Part shown: positions 14,168 through 24,029 of the stretch, one piece after another
Layout: every line of letters starts with the position of its first letter
Position numbering within the stretch: position 1 is the stretch's first letter
DNA from: Prostheceraeus crozeri
Lineage: Eukaryota > Platyhelminthes > Polycladida > Euryleptidae
Assembly: GCA_907163375.1 (NCBI GenBank)
Contig: CAJQUW010005784.1
Span: forward strand, 496,001-560,000
Reading direction: 5' to 3'
DNA: 64,000 nt
Position numbers and translations under genes: made by a program
The notes under the pieces: model-generated
The model's input: the letters and a program-made list of their open reading frames with translations, nothing else
Told to the model about the DNA's origin: nothing
Databases searched by the model: none

Positions 14168-15807
14168 TTAACCCTAATCGGACCGTCAAATTTTACCATC
14201 ATATTCTGCCCACCTGTCTACATGTGTAGACAAATATCAAAAGTATAAATATTGATATTCAAATGGATAATTTTAGTGATACTGAATGTCTTATGATGTC
14301 AGACAACGTTTTGATTATTTAACGCAACAAAAAGCATGCACGACGCACTGATCACATATACTCATACATGTACATAGTTGTTTTCATATAACCGAAATTG
14401 CATGCATTACTCATTATCCCACAAACGTAGAAAGGCACTTCCGATTTTTTGCGTAGCAACCCACTTCCTGACATCTTGAATCGATGAACTCACATCAACA
14501 ACTGCATGCACAGTAGTAAGAGTACTAAGAGAGTAAGAGTACTACGAGCATATAAAGTGCATTTAGTAGGCCTACATGTAGTGTATAAGCACTTAGCAAT
14601 GCATCATGCGAAGTTGCATAACAAGTTACAATATAAGTTGCAATGCGCACAATGTACACAAGAGTTTGTCAATATTGAGTATGATGGCTAGAACACACAT
14701 ATCGGTATCTCGTGCTTCCGGAGCATAGTTTTCAAGTTGATTTACGAAATTCGGTTCTTGGCGTTGCTTCGTTTTGTTATCTTGTGAAATACTGACAAAT
14801 GTGACAGGAAAGTCCTAATCGACCAATGCTGGCATTGTTTGTGCGGTATGATATTGCCTTCAGCTAATTGAAATGTAACATTTCTAACGGACTTTGCTCT
14901 TCATTTGCAGCATGCGAAACCCTTAATAAGGAGCGAGTTGACAAAGGCCAAGTGGAAAAATTGGTGAAGTAACACGATTTTTCGCGTTACAACCAAAAAT
15001 GATTCCTCCGTCCATAGCGGCTGTTTTCAGACATGAAAATGTATAAGCGCGACCTGCAGCATATCCGCGGAAGTTGCTTGTCAACTTTCATTGATAGTGA
15101 TAGGTTAGAAGTTAGAACATAGCATGTTCAAAGATTGCCGCTAAATATGTTCCAAAACTCATGCACAGCCGCTAGTTTTGGGAGTCTGCTGTATTGGCCT
15201 TCTTATAAATATAGTATCAAGTGTGATATGGGAAAGAAGAAGCTTCGATATGTTTTTTGATAGCGCACATCGAGAGCTATCCGCTGGAGTGTGTAAGCAG
15301 ACATGTTTCTAGCCACTCCTGTTCGAATAATAGTTGCCAGACCTGCTGCTTATTCGTCAACAGAAAAAAATCTTCATGAGAGTAATTCACGCAGTGTATT
15401 GCTTGTGCACAAAGTCGTTCTAATCATACGATCGCTAACAAAACACAAAAATTGAAGCTCTGAGCCCAAATTCTCGAAACGAGATAGAGATAAGGATTTC
15501 CCTATCTGAAGATTGGTCGCGCACTTATCCTTATCCCACTTTTCTAATTCTCGAAACAGGCTAAGGGCTATCTGAGATAAGCTGACGTCAGTCATCATAG
15601 TAACCCAGGATGATAAGCTATTTTAGGCATTAACCGTGCGTTGAGCTAATGAGTTTTAATTCGCAACCGCGCTGAAAGCATGGCGCTGTTCATACAGATT
15701 CATCTCATATTGTAGCCAATAATCATTCAATTAGTCATTTCTAACGCCTGCCTTGTTTAGATTCATTTTGAAGTTACTTCTACATTGAGTTAACATTTAA
15801 TTTGAGG

Positions 15808-16406
15808 ATGTCGGAATACAAGGCTCCCGAGATGACTGACGACGAACTTTCTATTCTAATGATCGAATATGAAGCACGGCGACATATTCTGGACAGTGAC
15901 TCAAAAATTGCCGACGTGGGAAAGAAAAAAAACATTGCTTGGGCAGAAATTACTGAAGCCGTCAACGCAGTGAGCAGCAGCTATAGGAGAACAGATTCGC
16001 AAATAAAGACTAAGGTGAAAAATATCAAATCAAAGGCGAAGTCGTTATACGCCATTACGAAGAGAAAGTGCTCTGGGACTGGAGGTGGACCCCATCGAAG
16101 CAACCGACCGTTTCCGAGGAGAAGATGATTTCTCTCTATAAGGACTCCGCTTCCTGGAATGGTGTTCCAGGAGGGAAAACGTCCGCACCAATTCGTTCCC
16201 ATCAGGAAGTCGATGGTCAGCCTTCTGCAACTTCTACGATGCTGGTGGGAACGTCACAAGCGACCGAAGGAGGTGAGGATCATAGCGAACGTATCAACAC
16301 GTCTTTACGGTCTGTTAACTCTGACCACGAGGAGGATGTTTCTCTTTCTGTGAAGAACATTCGTCAATTGCAAGTGATAGCTCTGAAAAACTCAGATAGA
16401 GGCTAA
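15808..16406 (+). pseudogene. Harbinger Myb/SANT-like DNA-binding protein, frameshifted
   Basis: Starts MSEYKAPEMTDDE and continues through a Myb/SANT-like region (W-A-E-I-T-E-A-V-N-A-V ... Q-I-K-T-K-V-K-N-I-K-S-K-A-K) to the family's C-S-G-T-G-G-G-P motif. Just after that, near 16090, the frame shifts by one base, apparently a lost C in a CCCC run. The continuation (P-T-V-S-E-E-K-M-I-S-L-Y) is found in another frame down to 16406. In active Harbinger elements this protein helps carry the transposase to the nucleus and to its DNA ends. One break; otherwise well preserved. Confidence 0.8.
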
Positions 16407-16916
16407 CCGTGCTTTGATTTCTACGTGCAATAATGTGTTGATACCCAGTATGTTAGCTGCTATTAATGTACATCCTGATGTTTTGAAAGATATTACGAAT
16501 GATCAGATTTAATGAAAGTATAAATATTTTGGAATACATGCTTTTTTTAATTCATAAAAATTATTGGAAAAGAAATTATAGTACTGGGATGTCATGAATT
16601 TGAATTATTGGTCACCACGTATAGAAGGATATCGATTAATTTTTATCTTATGTTATTTCTTATATATAAAGTATTATTTAAGTAGTAGGCCTACCTAACA
16701 AATCGGTCATTAAACATTAGAATTTCATCTGTTAATTTTTTACATCTGTACGAACTCTATTTGAATAACATCTATTCTCACTATCACACAACACAACACC
16801 TATAAAACACCTATATACTTATTCACCTTGTCTTTTTCATTTATTTACAAATAACCGGTCAATGGCGAAAATTATCAGTAACATCATTATCACACGGATA
16901 GATAACCAAATAAGAG

Positions 16917-17963
16917 TCAAAGAAAAAGCCAATTTCCAATGAAATATTTTAATGATTCAATCGCTAAACTGAAATAATTGCGGATGACACGTTGTCGATG
17001 TATCTGAGCATTAGAGGACCCATCAGATGGGACAGTCATAGGTTGATCATCAGTGAAGTAGTCAGTGAAATCTCTTTGTTTGTTCAGGACAGCTATGTTG
17101 TGCAGCACACAGCATGCCCTTATATCTTCTACGATATTCTTGATGGTCCTGCGTCGATTTTCACTGTGTAACAGATGGAACCGCCTTTTAAGTCGTCCAA
17201 AAGTGTGCTCAATCAGTACACGCGTTCTCTTGTGCGAAGTGTTATAGGCAAGCTCTGATGGGGTCGATGGATTAGTTAAGGGTGTGAGGAGCCATTCACG
17301 TAATGGGTACGCTGAATCACCAAGTACGTAACCATGATGTGATTGCTCCATATGGCTCCATACATTGCTACCGAATCGAAGAATAAATGAGTCGTGATAA
17401 CTTCCTGGCCAATTTACTTCGACGTTATGAAGAAGTCCAGTAGGTCCACAAACCGCTTGAACATTCAGAGAATGGTAAAATTTTCTATTTACATACTGAT
17501 TTTCATCGGATGATGGCCTTTGAATCCTAATGTGGGTGCAGTCAATGGCTCCAATAACAGCGGGAAATCTCGCGATTTTGTAGAAGAGAAGTTTGTTTTC
17601 AGTTAAAGTTTTGTTGTCTGGCCATTTAATATAGTCATCAAACACATTATCCAATGCACTTCCGACGTTGCAGACAGCACGATAAACCGACGGCTGGCTA
17701 ATATTAAGGCCTTCACCGACATCTGTTTGAAAACATCCAGTCGCATAGTATCGTATCGCCGCTGCCAACTGTATTTTGCAAGACAATGAACATGATCGAG
17801 AAGTTGGCCTTTCAATGTCAGCTCGAATCAGATCTGTTATGGAGCGAAATACATCCTTGTCGAATCGGTATAATTTCAAAAATTTATTATCGTTTAAAGA
17901 GAAAATGTCCTTCGTAGTGTGATGATCGTCAAGGTCGGGATAGACATCCATAAAAGCGGCCAT
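16917..17963 (-). CDS. HARBI1-type DDE transposase, 348 aa, open
   Basis: Full-length Harbinger nuclease with no interruption. N-terminal helix-turn-helix-like part (about 55-105: I-Q-L-A-A-A-I-R-Y-Y-A-T-G ... S-Q-P-S-V-Y-R-A-V), then the DDE nuclease with D141 (A-I-D-C-T-H-I), D216 (L-G-D-S-A-Y-P-L) and E252 (L-I-E-H-T-F-G-R-L-K-R-R-F), and the closing R-A-C-C-V-L-H-N-I-A motif. Length is normal for the family. Because its Myb-like partner is frameshifted, this copy may still produce enzyme but is unlikely to be fully autonomous. Confidence 0.93.
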   Translation of the reverse strand: MAAFMDVYPDLDDHHTTKDIFSLNDNKFLKLYRFDKDVFRSITDLIRADIERPTSRSCSLSCKIQLAAAIRYYATGCFQTDVGEGLNISQPSVYRAVCNVGSALDNVFDDYIKWPDNKTLTENKLLFYKIARFPAVIGAIDCTHIRIQRPSSDENQYVNRKFYHSLNVQAVCGPTGLLHNVEVNWPGSYHDSFILRFGSNVWSHMEQSHHGYVLGDSAYPLREWLLTPLTNPSTPSELAYNTSHKRTRVLIEHTFGRLKRRFHLLHSENRRRTIKNIVEDIRACCVLHNIAVLNKQRDFTDYFTDDQPMTVPSDGSSNAQIHRQRVIRNYFSLAIESLKYFIGNWLFL

Positions 17964-18166
17964 TTAGCGGTGAGATGAAGAGAGAATGAATAGCTTTACA
18001 GTGAGCTTAACTAGGTAACGATCAGGATAAGGGAATTCTCTATCCGACTGCTATCGCGATAACCCTATCCACTTTCGAGAATTAGATGATTCAGCAACTT
18101 TCTCAAGATACGGTTAGGATAGTATCCGGATAGAGGTTATCGCGTTTCGAGAATTTGGGCTCAGAG

Positions 18167-18450
18167 GTCGGCGAAACAGTTGGATCGTAGCGGCAAGTGA
18201 TTGCATTTCTCTTGACAAGTCTTCCACTCGGAGGACTGAATTTCCATAGAATTCCATTGGGAGAAACAGTATGATCGCTTAGATTGCAGAGCTGATAGAA
18301 CGTTGATGACAAGTCCTTTTAAGAAGAATATCCTTCTTCTTCAAAATCTCTATCGCTGGTTTGACCAGACACTTGTGGATAATCTGTAGATGAGACTGAC
18401 GAATCAGAATTAGAATCACCGTCGGACTCATCAGAAAAATCAGAATCGTT
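18167..18450 (-). pseudogene. piggyBac transposase N-terminal remnant
   Basis: Read on the minus strand: a Ser/Asp-rich acidic segment (NDSDFSDESDGDSNSDSS), then W-K-F-S-P-P-S-G-R-L-V-K-R-N-A, like the W...PP..GR...N stretch that follows the acidic N-terminus in piggyBac-family transposases. One in-frame stop lies between the two parts (GYSS-stop-KDLSS, near 18320). The frame runs straight into the right end of the Harbinger element at 18166. No DDD catalytic core was recognised on the far side. Confidence 0.55.
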
Positions 18451-19279
18451 AGTTGTAGATAATTCTCTTCAAGACTAGTTCAAAGGCGGAACAACACTTT
18501 CGAGCGAAGGTCATCGGCTCACGTCGAAGCTGAATCAAGTCTGAAGTCACAACCGAGCGAGCATTGCTAATGAAAGTCGGCATTTTCTCTCAGTTGTCAT
18601 GCTGGTCATCAAGCTTGCGAAGTACCTAACTGAGGCTGACAGAATCCATTTTCTCCAATTTACTCTAATGAGATCAATGCAATCTGTTCTCCCGAGTCAA
18701 ATCATTGTCATCATTTATTATGCCACCTGAACATCACTTAGGAATGCGAATGTGGTAAATTGATCAGCATACCATCAATATTACTCGTTTCAGACAGAAA
18801 GCAGCCAGTTACTGCTAGTCAGTTGGCTTGATTAAAGAGAGATGCATTCTAAAAGTACCAACAATTCAGTAAATGCTGTATCACTTCTCACAGACTACTG
18901 GCCGTTTGTCATTTATGCTACTTATAAAATCAAATTCAATCATTTGACAAGTTGGATAATTCATTGGTTATGCCGCTCATCAATTTGCATGAATGAATGA
19001 ATATTTCTCATCGTTGTCGAAAGTTCAGCGCAATATTGTTAGGTCTCTAGTTACTCAAGATGACCTGTCTACACATGTAGACAGGTGGGCCGAATATGAT
19101 TGAGTTTCTATCCTGGCTTGAAGGAATTTGAATTAAAAGTTTTCCCTTTGACTACGTAATTTTGGGGCATGAAAGATCTTGGAAATGGAGTTTTGACTAG
19201 ATGACGATATTTTTGCAAGTTAAAGTAATTGAAAAACTGCTTGTCTACGTATGTAGACAGGTGGGCCGATGAGAGTTAA

Positions 19280-20186
19280 GTGTCAACCATGAAATGCAGT
19301 CTACGTCAATGTATGGTGGGCCTATATGCTGATCAACTCCATGGTCATAGACAATGTGGTTTTGTATTTGTTTACTTTCATCTGATGTAAACCTCTTATC
19401 TCATAAAATGGATAATTTTTACTTGATTCAATATCGAAATGAAATCAAAATGATATTCCACTGTTATGATGAAGCTATGAACGTATCTCAGTGGGCTTAA
19501 TGTACTTAGGTAATGCAGCAGAAAACATATATGATATTTAATAACTACAATCTCAAATATGGCATGCGTGGTAATTATTTCATAGAAATTTATATTTATT
19601 TCATTGAATATCGCTTTAGAATTTTCTCATATTTTTACGGTCATCATTTCTCTTCTATCAAATTAGTCGGTGCCACGTTTACTCCTATAGGAGATTGCAA
19701 ATAAATCTCATAAAATAAAGGGCTGATGGCCATTCCTGAAGACTACCTAAGGACTGCGGTGTTTGAACAGATCGATTTGAACCTGCGATGAAGCCTTTAT
19801 AAGACTATAAATTTACTCGGATTCCCGTAATACCATAACTTTCAGGTCATGCAAGTATTAGCATAATATCATAAATGTTTCCCGGTCGGTTCGGGTTCTG
19901 GTGTTTTAATATCCGGTTTGGGTAAAATTTCTAAATCCAATCCGATCTCGGGTTCGGGTTGACTTTCAGCCCGGATTTTTGATTTTTCAATTGTTTATTA
20001 TTTTCTTCTCAAGTGAGGTATTGAGTTGGTCAGGTCGTGTTTCTGTGCTTGCTTTGCTGTTGAGAGTTTCTTCTTGCCTGATTGAGCTATTGTTGCGTGA
20101 TGTCTTAATTCCTTTGCTACTGTGTGATGAGGCCAGCTCGGTATGTTTTAGGTGTTGACGTAGTTGACCAAGCGGTAAGAGAGTTA
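19280..20186. other. Gene-free stretch before PLE-B
   Basis: AT-rich and without convincing coding sequence. A short run around 19880-19970 is made of imperfect repeats of GGTTCGGGTT and its variants. Part of 19985-20186 may be 3' sequence of the neighbouring PLE. Confidence 0.4.
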
Positions 20187-20970
20187 GCCATTTTCCAAAG
20201 AGTTCAAGACAGAACAAAAGTATCAGGACTCTCTCGGTAAAACGTTTATTAGTCTTTATCACTTTAAGTTAAGATTAAAAGAAAGACAGGGCCTTCGGCG
20301 TCCAGCGCCTTCTATCGGGCGATGTAAGTGCTAAACGGCAGCCTTCGAGAAGGTTTATAAAGAGGTGAGTGATATTAAGAAGTGTGTTGTGCGTCGAATG
20401 TGAGGTGATTGAAATGTGAAGACAGGCTGTATTGCGGTAGTTCATGTTTTCTATTGATTTTGGGCTGAAGCTGTGTGTGATTGCTTTTGATTCAGTAAAT
20501 GTTGTGTCATGAGTGTTGTCGAGTTTAGCAATGAAACCGACCCGAAAATCCCCGATGTCGCCTATGTCGCTGTGCTTGCTTCTAATAATGCTTCTAATCA
20601 TACAAGGCACTACTTATCGATTTATTATTTATCGCCCTTTCGTGCTCATTGTGTCTAGTAGTAAACTTGGCAGCAGTTTTACCTATATAAAATTCGTTAC
20701 AGCGTTGGCATGTGTACTTATAAACTACGAATTTATCACTACAAGAATATTTAATTAATTGCGAACAAATGTTACAATCACAATTATTTCTATATTTCTA
20801 ATTATTGAGATGCTTAGCTGATTGTCTGCTATAATCGTTGGCAATTTTAATAGGTAAAATCATATTTTTCAATGGTTTTGTTTATTAACTTATTGCATTT
20901 ATCGCTTGTAACCATTTTCTTTTAGCATCATAGAGAACGTTGTTTAACTGTCTTGAGTTGTGGATTCATC
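20187..20970 (-). mobile_element. Penelope-like element B, endonuclease half (left of the Polinton)
   Basis: The minus strand carries the PLE linker and GIY-YIG region: a cysteine-containing stretch (C-D-C-N-I-C-S-Q-L) followed by N-E-F-Y-I-G-K-T-A-A-K-F and R-H-N-E-H-E-R-A. The part at 20187-20834 is repeated in reverse orientation at 38276-38922. The reverse-transcriptase end of the same element lies at 37188-37470; the two halves were separated by the Polinton insertion. Relic. Confidence 0.8.
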
Positions 20971-21360
20971 AGTAATGGGCAAAAGACCGTTCCAGGACAC
21001 CATAAAATTCAAAAAAATGGTATCTTTAAAAACGACATAAATTCATGAATTTGGACCCTTTTTCTGGTTTTTAAGACCTAAATACATGAATTTAGTCCAT
21101 TCAAAAAGTACCATTTTTTCAAAAAATGGTATTTTTAAAAACGACATAAATTCATGAATTTGAACCCTTTTTCAGGTTATGAAGACCTAAATTCATAAAT
21201 TTGGGCGTTTTTAAAAATACCCAATTTTTCAAATTTTTCAAAATCTCAAATTTGAGAATTACAATTTTCACCCTTAAAATCATGACCGTTCCAGGACACC
21301 GAAAATCATAAAAGCTGAGAATTTCAAATTTGTGATTATGATCATTTTCTTGCTCAAATC
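20971..21360 (+). repeat. Polinton left TIR
   Basis: The outer about 125 bp match the right TIR with only about two differences. The TIR is built from internal repeats: the box GACCGTTCCAGGACACC occurs at 20985 and 21284, with a decayed copy at 21363, spaced by AT-rich ATTCATGAATTT-type palindromic units. It is shorter than the right TIR because it has fewer internal units. Confidence 0.9.
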
Positions 21361-21612
21361 ATGACCGCTCCTGGCGTTCTTACAATTCCTCACTCAGATG
21401 AACACTCAATTGTAGAGAACATCTGCTTCTCGCATTTATGAAGAAAAGGCATTTCAGTGTAAAGAGCTGTGACTTCCCACTCAAACATTTGAAAGGAAAC
21501 AATATATGAAAGAACAAACAGCTGCTACACCCACTTAGACATTTGTAAGACGTGGAATATATAACCAGCAAATCCTACTCCGGCGTCCCTTAAGAAATTT
21601 TTTTATTATAAA

Positions 21613-22080
21613 ATGAACAACATAAATGAGTTTTTAAAATTATATGGAACGCAAACAACTACAAATTTTGATCTAAAGAAAATTGCAAATCAATTAGGAA
21701 TAAAGAATTTTCATGTTCTAATGAGAGACGAATTACAATTGATCAAAAATAAGCCAACAATAACTATAAATTTCATAACAAATCTTCACACATCAGATGA
21801 AAAAGGAGTACATTGGTCAGCGGGAAATAGAAATTAAAATGGAGGTAATTACTATTTTGACCGCCCAGAGGCTGAGAACTATTGGTTCGACTCTTACGGA
21901 TTGCCTCCAACAAATGAAGTCAAAAAATTACTTGGAAATGGAACTTATAATACATTTCAAATTCAAAAACCAGGAACTACTTATTGTAGTCAATTATGTC
22001 TTTATGTTTTATTGAAATTACAGGAAGGAGTACCATTTCTAGATATTATGTTAGAATTGAATGATAATAATGATAATTAA
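21613..22080 (+). pseudogene. Polinton adenovirus-type cysteine protease
   Basis: Recognised by N-F-H-V-L-M-R-D-E-L, then the His motif G-V-H-W, Y-F-D-S-Y-G-L-P-P and the Cys motif Y-C-S-Q-L-C. These match the adenain-like maturation proteases of adenoviruses and Polintons, which cut capsid precursor proteins. Short, as usual for the family. It is the only plus-strand gene at the left end, next to the TIR. Fossil, interrupted. Confidence 0.85.
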
Positions 22081-22821
22081 AAATCAGTTCGTTGTAATTC
22101 ATTTTGATAAAATCGGCCTCTGATATCTTCATCATCTCAATCTTTGATTTCGTAAGTAATCGGATAAGTTTGATTTTTTTATTACAAACTTCAAATATCT
22201 CTTTCGTCCAATATCCAACGAATCCCTTTTCAAATTTATTCTTATACTTAAATATTCTAACTCTATCACCAATTTTAAATTTCGGCTTAAGTTTCTGCAA
22301 ATTCGGATTACTCTCATTCGAATAATTATTTTCGAATATTTTTTTTCTTATCAAATCAGGGTCGTCAGAAGCATTCTTTGGAGTTTCTTCAATACCAGAA
22401 TGAACTTTATTATTGTACTCTTCTACAATTCCTGGTAATATCTTCAACCATTTCTGATTTCTTTGCTCAGTAAATTTCTTGAATAATTAATTTTTAACGT
22501 CCGATTGAATCTTTCCATCACTACGGCCTTCCCTGCATTTTCAGTTGAATAAACAGTTTCAAATAGTGGCTGAACGTTTCTGTTATAAAATTCCGACCCT
22601 TTATCAACAAACAATTTTTTTGGCTTTCTCTTACTTTCTTTAAAGATTTCTTCAAACGCATATTTAACTGATAGACCACTTTTATTTTTTAAAGGCTTTA
22701 CCCAAGCGTATCGTGTATATAAATCTATAACGGTCAATGCGTATTTGTAGTCCCTTTCATTCGGCATATGAATAAGATCAGCACTCCAAATATTATCTTT
22801 ATTAAATACTTTTACTTTCAA
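22046..22821 (-). pseudogene. Polinton retrovirus-type integrase
   Basis: rve-type integrase: the catalytic core shows W-S-A-D-L-I-H-M, then L-F-V-D-K-G-S-E-F and the region with V-V-M-E-R-F-N-R-T-L, supplying the D, D and E residues. The C-terminal part is basic (K-P-K-F-K-I-G-D-R-V-R-I) and ends in a small beta-rich domain like the chromodomain-like tail of Polinton integrases. It would join the element's ends to host DNA, leaving the 6-bp duplication seen here. Fossil, interrupted. Confidence 0.88.
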
Positions 22822-23405
22822 TAAATATTTAGGCTTTCTGTATTCCCTATGAATTTCGGACGCGTAGGTTCGAGCGTTGCTCTCAGACAGGTTGCTGTCG
22901 TTTCATTTAAACCCTGACCGAATAATATTTTAGCTTGTAAAGCTTTCTTAACAAACATTCTTTCAATTTTTTCTCTAAATGTAGGATTTTGAATACTATC
23001 TAATTCTTGAATCATCTTCTTATCAGCTGCATGTCGAGAACTTAGGTCATGATTTCGATAAGCTAAATCATGCCTGTAAGCTGCGGCATCTACTCTATTT
23101 ATTGGTTCTTCACCTGGTTTCGGATTATTATTCTCATCTAGTCTTATATCTAATCGAGTTCCTGGACCGGTATATGAATGACCAGGAAGATGTTTTTCTT
23201 TCGAATATTTACTCCAAATAAATCCAGGAAAGTTTTCTAATGTTTTTTGTATGTCACCACCGTAGGTAGTAGCCAAACTTTGTTTGTCGTCGTTACCTTC
23301 ATAAATTTTACAATTTGAGTTTTTATTTTTGTTTAATGGATAATTTAATAAATCTAAATTAGCAATTTTTAATTTAATTAAATTTTCGGAATTTGTAGAG
23401 TTCAT
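22818..23405 (-). CDS. Polinton phospholipase-A2-like protein, 195 aa
   Basis: The middle of the protein resembles the PLA2 domain of parvovirus VP1 and related virus proteins: Ca-loop-like Y-T-G-P-G-T-R-L-D, then D-A-A-A-Y-R-H-D-L-A-Y carrying the His-Asp pair, then H-A-A-D-K-K-M-I. In parvoviruses this domain helps the particle leave the endosome; the same role in a Polinton is inference. The reading is open over its length. Its 5' end on the minus strand is followed by the small glycine-rich gene, and the integrase gene follows it closely downstream. Confidence 0.8.
   Translation of the reverse strand: MNSTNSENLIKLKIANLDLLNYPLNKNKNSNCKIYEGNDDKQSLATTYGGDIQKTLENFPGFIWSKYSKEKHLPGHSYTGPGTRLDIRLDENNNPKPGEEPINRVDAAAYRHDLAYRNHDLSSRHAADKKMIQELDSIQNPTFREKIERMFVKKALQAKILFGQGLNETTATCLRATLEPTRPKFIGNTESLNIY
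22872..22899 (+). repeat. Double-hairpin insert F
   Basis: GAGC-GTT-GCTC (22872-22882), then GACAG-GTTG-CTGTC (22886-22899). GC-rich within AT-rich DNA; lies inside the PLA2-like gene near its C-terminal end, in an open frame. Confidence 0.7.
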
Positions 23406-23437
23406 TTTAAAAGATAAAATAAAAGTTTTACCGGATA

Positions 23438-23478
23438 GAACTTTGTTCAGAGGTTTTAGCCGATCGGACCAAAGGTCC
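23438..23478 (+). repeat. Double-hairpin insert G
   Basis: GAAC-TTT-GTTC (23438-23448) and GGACC-AAA-GGTCC (23466-23478), both with 3-nt loops, in the gap between the PLA2-like gene and the next gene. Confidence 0.7.
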
Positions 23479-23486
23479 TGAGGTTA

Positions 23487-23849
23487 TTACCGAATCATAC
23501 TAGGACTTAGATATATTCCAGAACCATCTTTAGTTTCCTTAATTTCAATTAAATCATCAACATTGTGGAGAATATTTTTAAGAACTCGTTTTCCTTCATC
23601 AACTAATTTTAATTTACTAATAAAATTATCTACTATTCCGTCACCCCTAGCAACTTTCTCTAACTCTCTATTATGACGTTTTTGTTCTTCTAATGCTGCC
23701 TTCTCTGATTTATTTATATTTACTGCTTGGACAATACCAGCTGTCCCACCTGCAACACTTCCTGCTGCTGCTATGCCTCCTATTATTAGTGGAATTAATG
23801 GGAGAATTCCACCATTCTTTTCTTCTTGTAATTGAATATTCTCTATCAT
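23487..23849 (-). CDS. Polinton small glycine-rich hydrophobic protein, 120 aa
   Basis: Residues about 12-45 form a hydrophobic Gly/Ala-rich helix (L-I-P-L-I-I-G-G-I-A-A-A-G), followed by a charged helical part. Similar short proteins in adenovirus-like and Polinton-like genomes are minor virion, membrane-active proteins; that role is inference here. It lies directly downstream of a 36-aa gene with a 9-bp gap. Confidence 0.6.
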   Translation of the reverse strand: MIENIQLQEEKNGGILPLIPLIIGGIAAAGSVAGGTAGIVQAVNINKSEKAALEEQKRHNRELEKVARGDGIVDNFISKLKLVDEGKRVLKNILHNVDDLIEIKETKDGSGIYLSPSMIR

Positions 23850-23857
23850 TGGTTTAC

Positions 23858-23968
23858 TTATGTAATACTTTTTTTGTTAATCGTAATAGTTTTAGGGGTA
23901 TTTTTGTCAACAATATTACGTAATTTTAATTCAACAGTTTTATTATTATTACTTTTCGCTTGCGACAT
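23858..23968 (-). CDS. Polinton tiny basic protein, 36 aa
   Basis: A short open frame starting MSQAKSNNNKTVELKL and ending in a Lys/Thr-rich tail. It fills the gap between the major capsid gene and the glycine-rich protein in the same orientation. No family recognised; its size, basic charge and position fit a small core or DNA-binding virion protein, but it could be chance. Confidence 0.4.
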   Translation of the reverse strand: MSQAKSNNNKTVELKLRNIVDKNTPKTITINKKSIT

Positions 23969-24029
23969 TTTTAATAAAAAAATTTTAAGTTATCAAAAAT
24001 TTAAATCTATTCTAGTTATGAAAAAAAAA

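Larger units (their letters stand above)
15458..18166. mobile_element. PIF/Harbinger DNA transposon, 2.7 kb
   Basis: Terminal inverted repeat CTCTGAGCCCAAATTCTCG at both ends, with a sub-terminal inverted repeat (TCTAATTCTCGAAA near 15545 and 18080). It encodes the usual two Harbinger proteins in divergent arrangement: a Myb/SANT-like protein (plus) and a HARBI1-type nuclease (minus). I could not identify a clean 3-bp target duplication. It sits inside the piggyBac-like element and is therefore younger. Confidence 0.9.
14172..19275 (-). mobile_element. piggyBac-like DNA transposon, hosting a Harbinger insertion
   Basis: TTAA lies at both ends (14168-14171 and 19276-19279). The ends match as inverted repeats: CCCTAATCGG on the left, and CTCTCATCGG read inward from the right. 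A sub-terminal motif CCCACCTGTCTACATGTGTAG is present near the left end and twice near the right end (about 19063-19090 and 19240-19265), where each copy is itself a short palindrome (TGTCTACxxxxGTAGACA). The minus strand at 18170-18450 encodes the acidic N-terminus typical of piggyBac transposases. The rest of the transposase is replaced or degraded. The Harbinger element at 15458-18166 interrupts it. Confidence 0.7.

Noticed and set aside
20513-20758. 81-aa frame, also at 38346-38591, looking like a duplicated gene
   Set aside because: It is the antisense shadow of the PLE-B endonuclease segment; identity only reflects the inverted duplicate.
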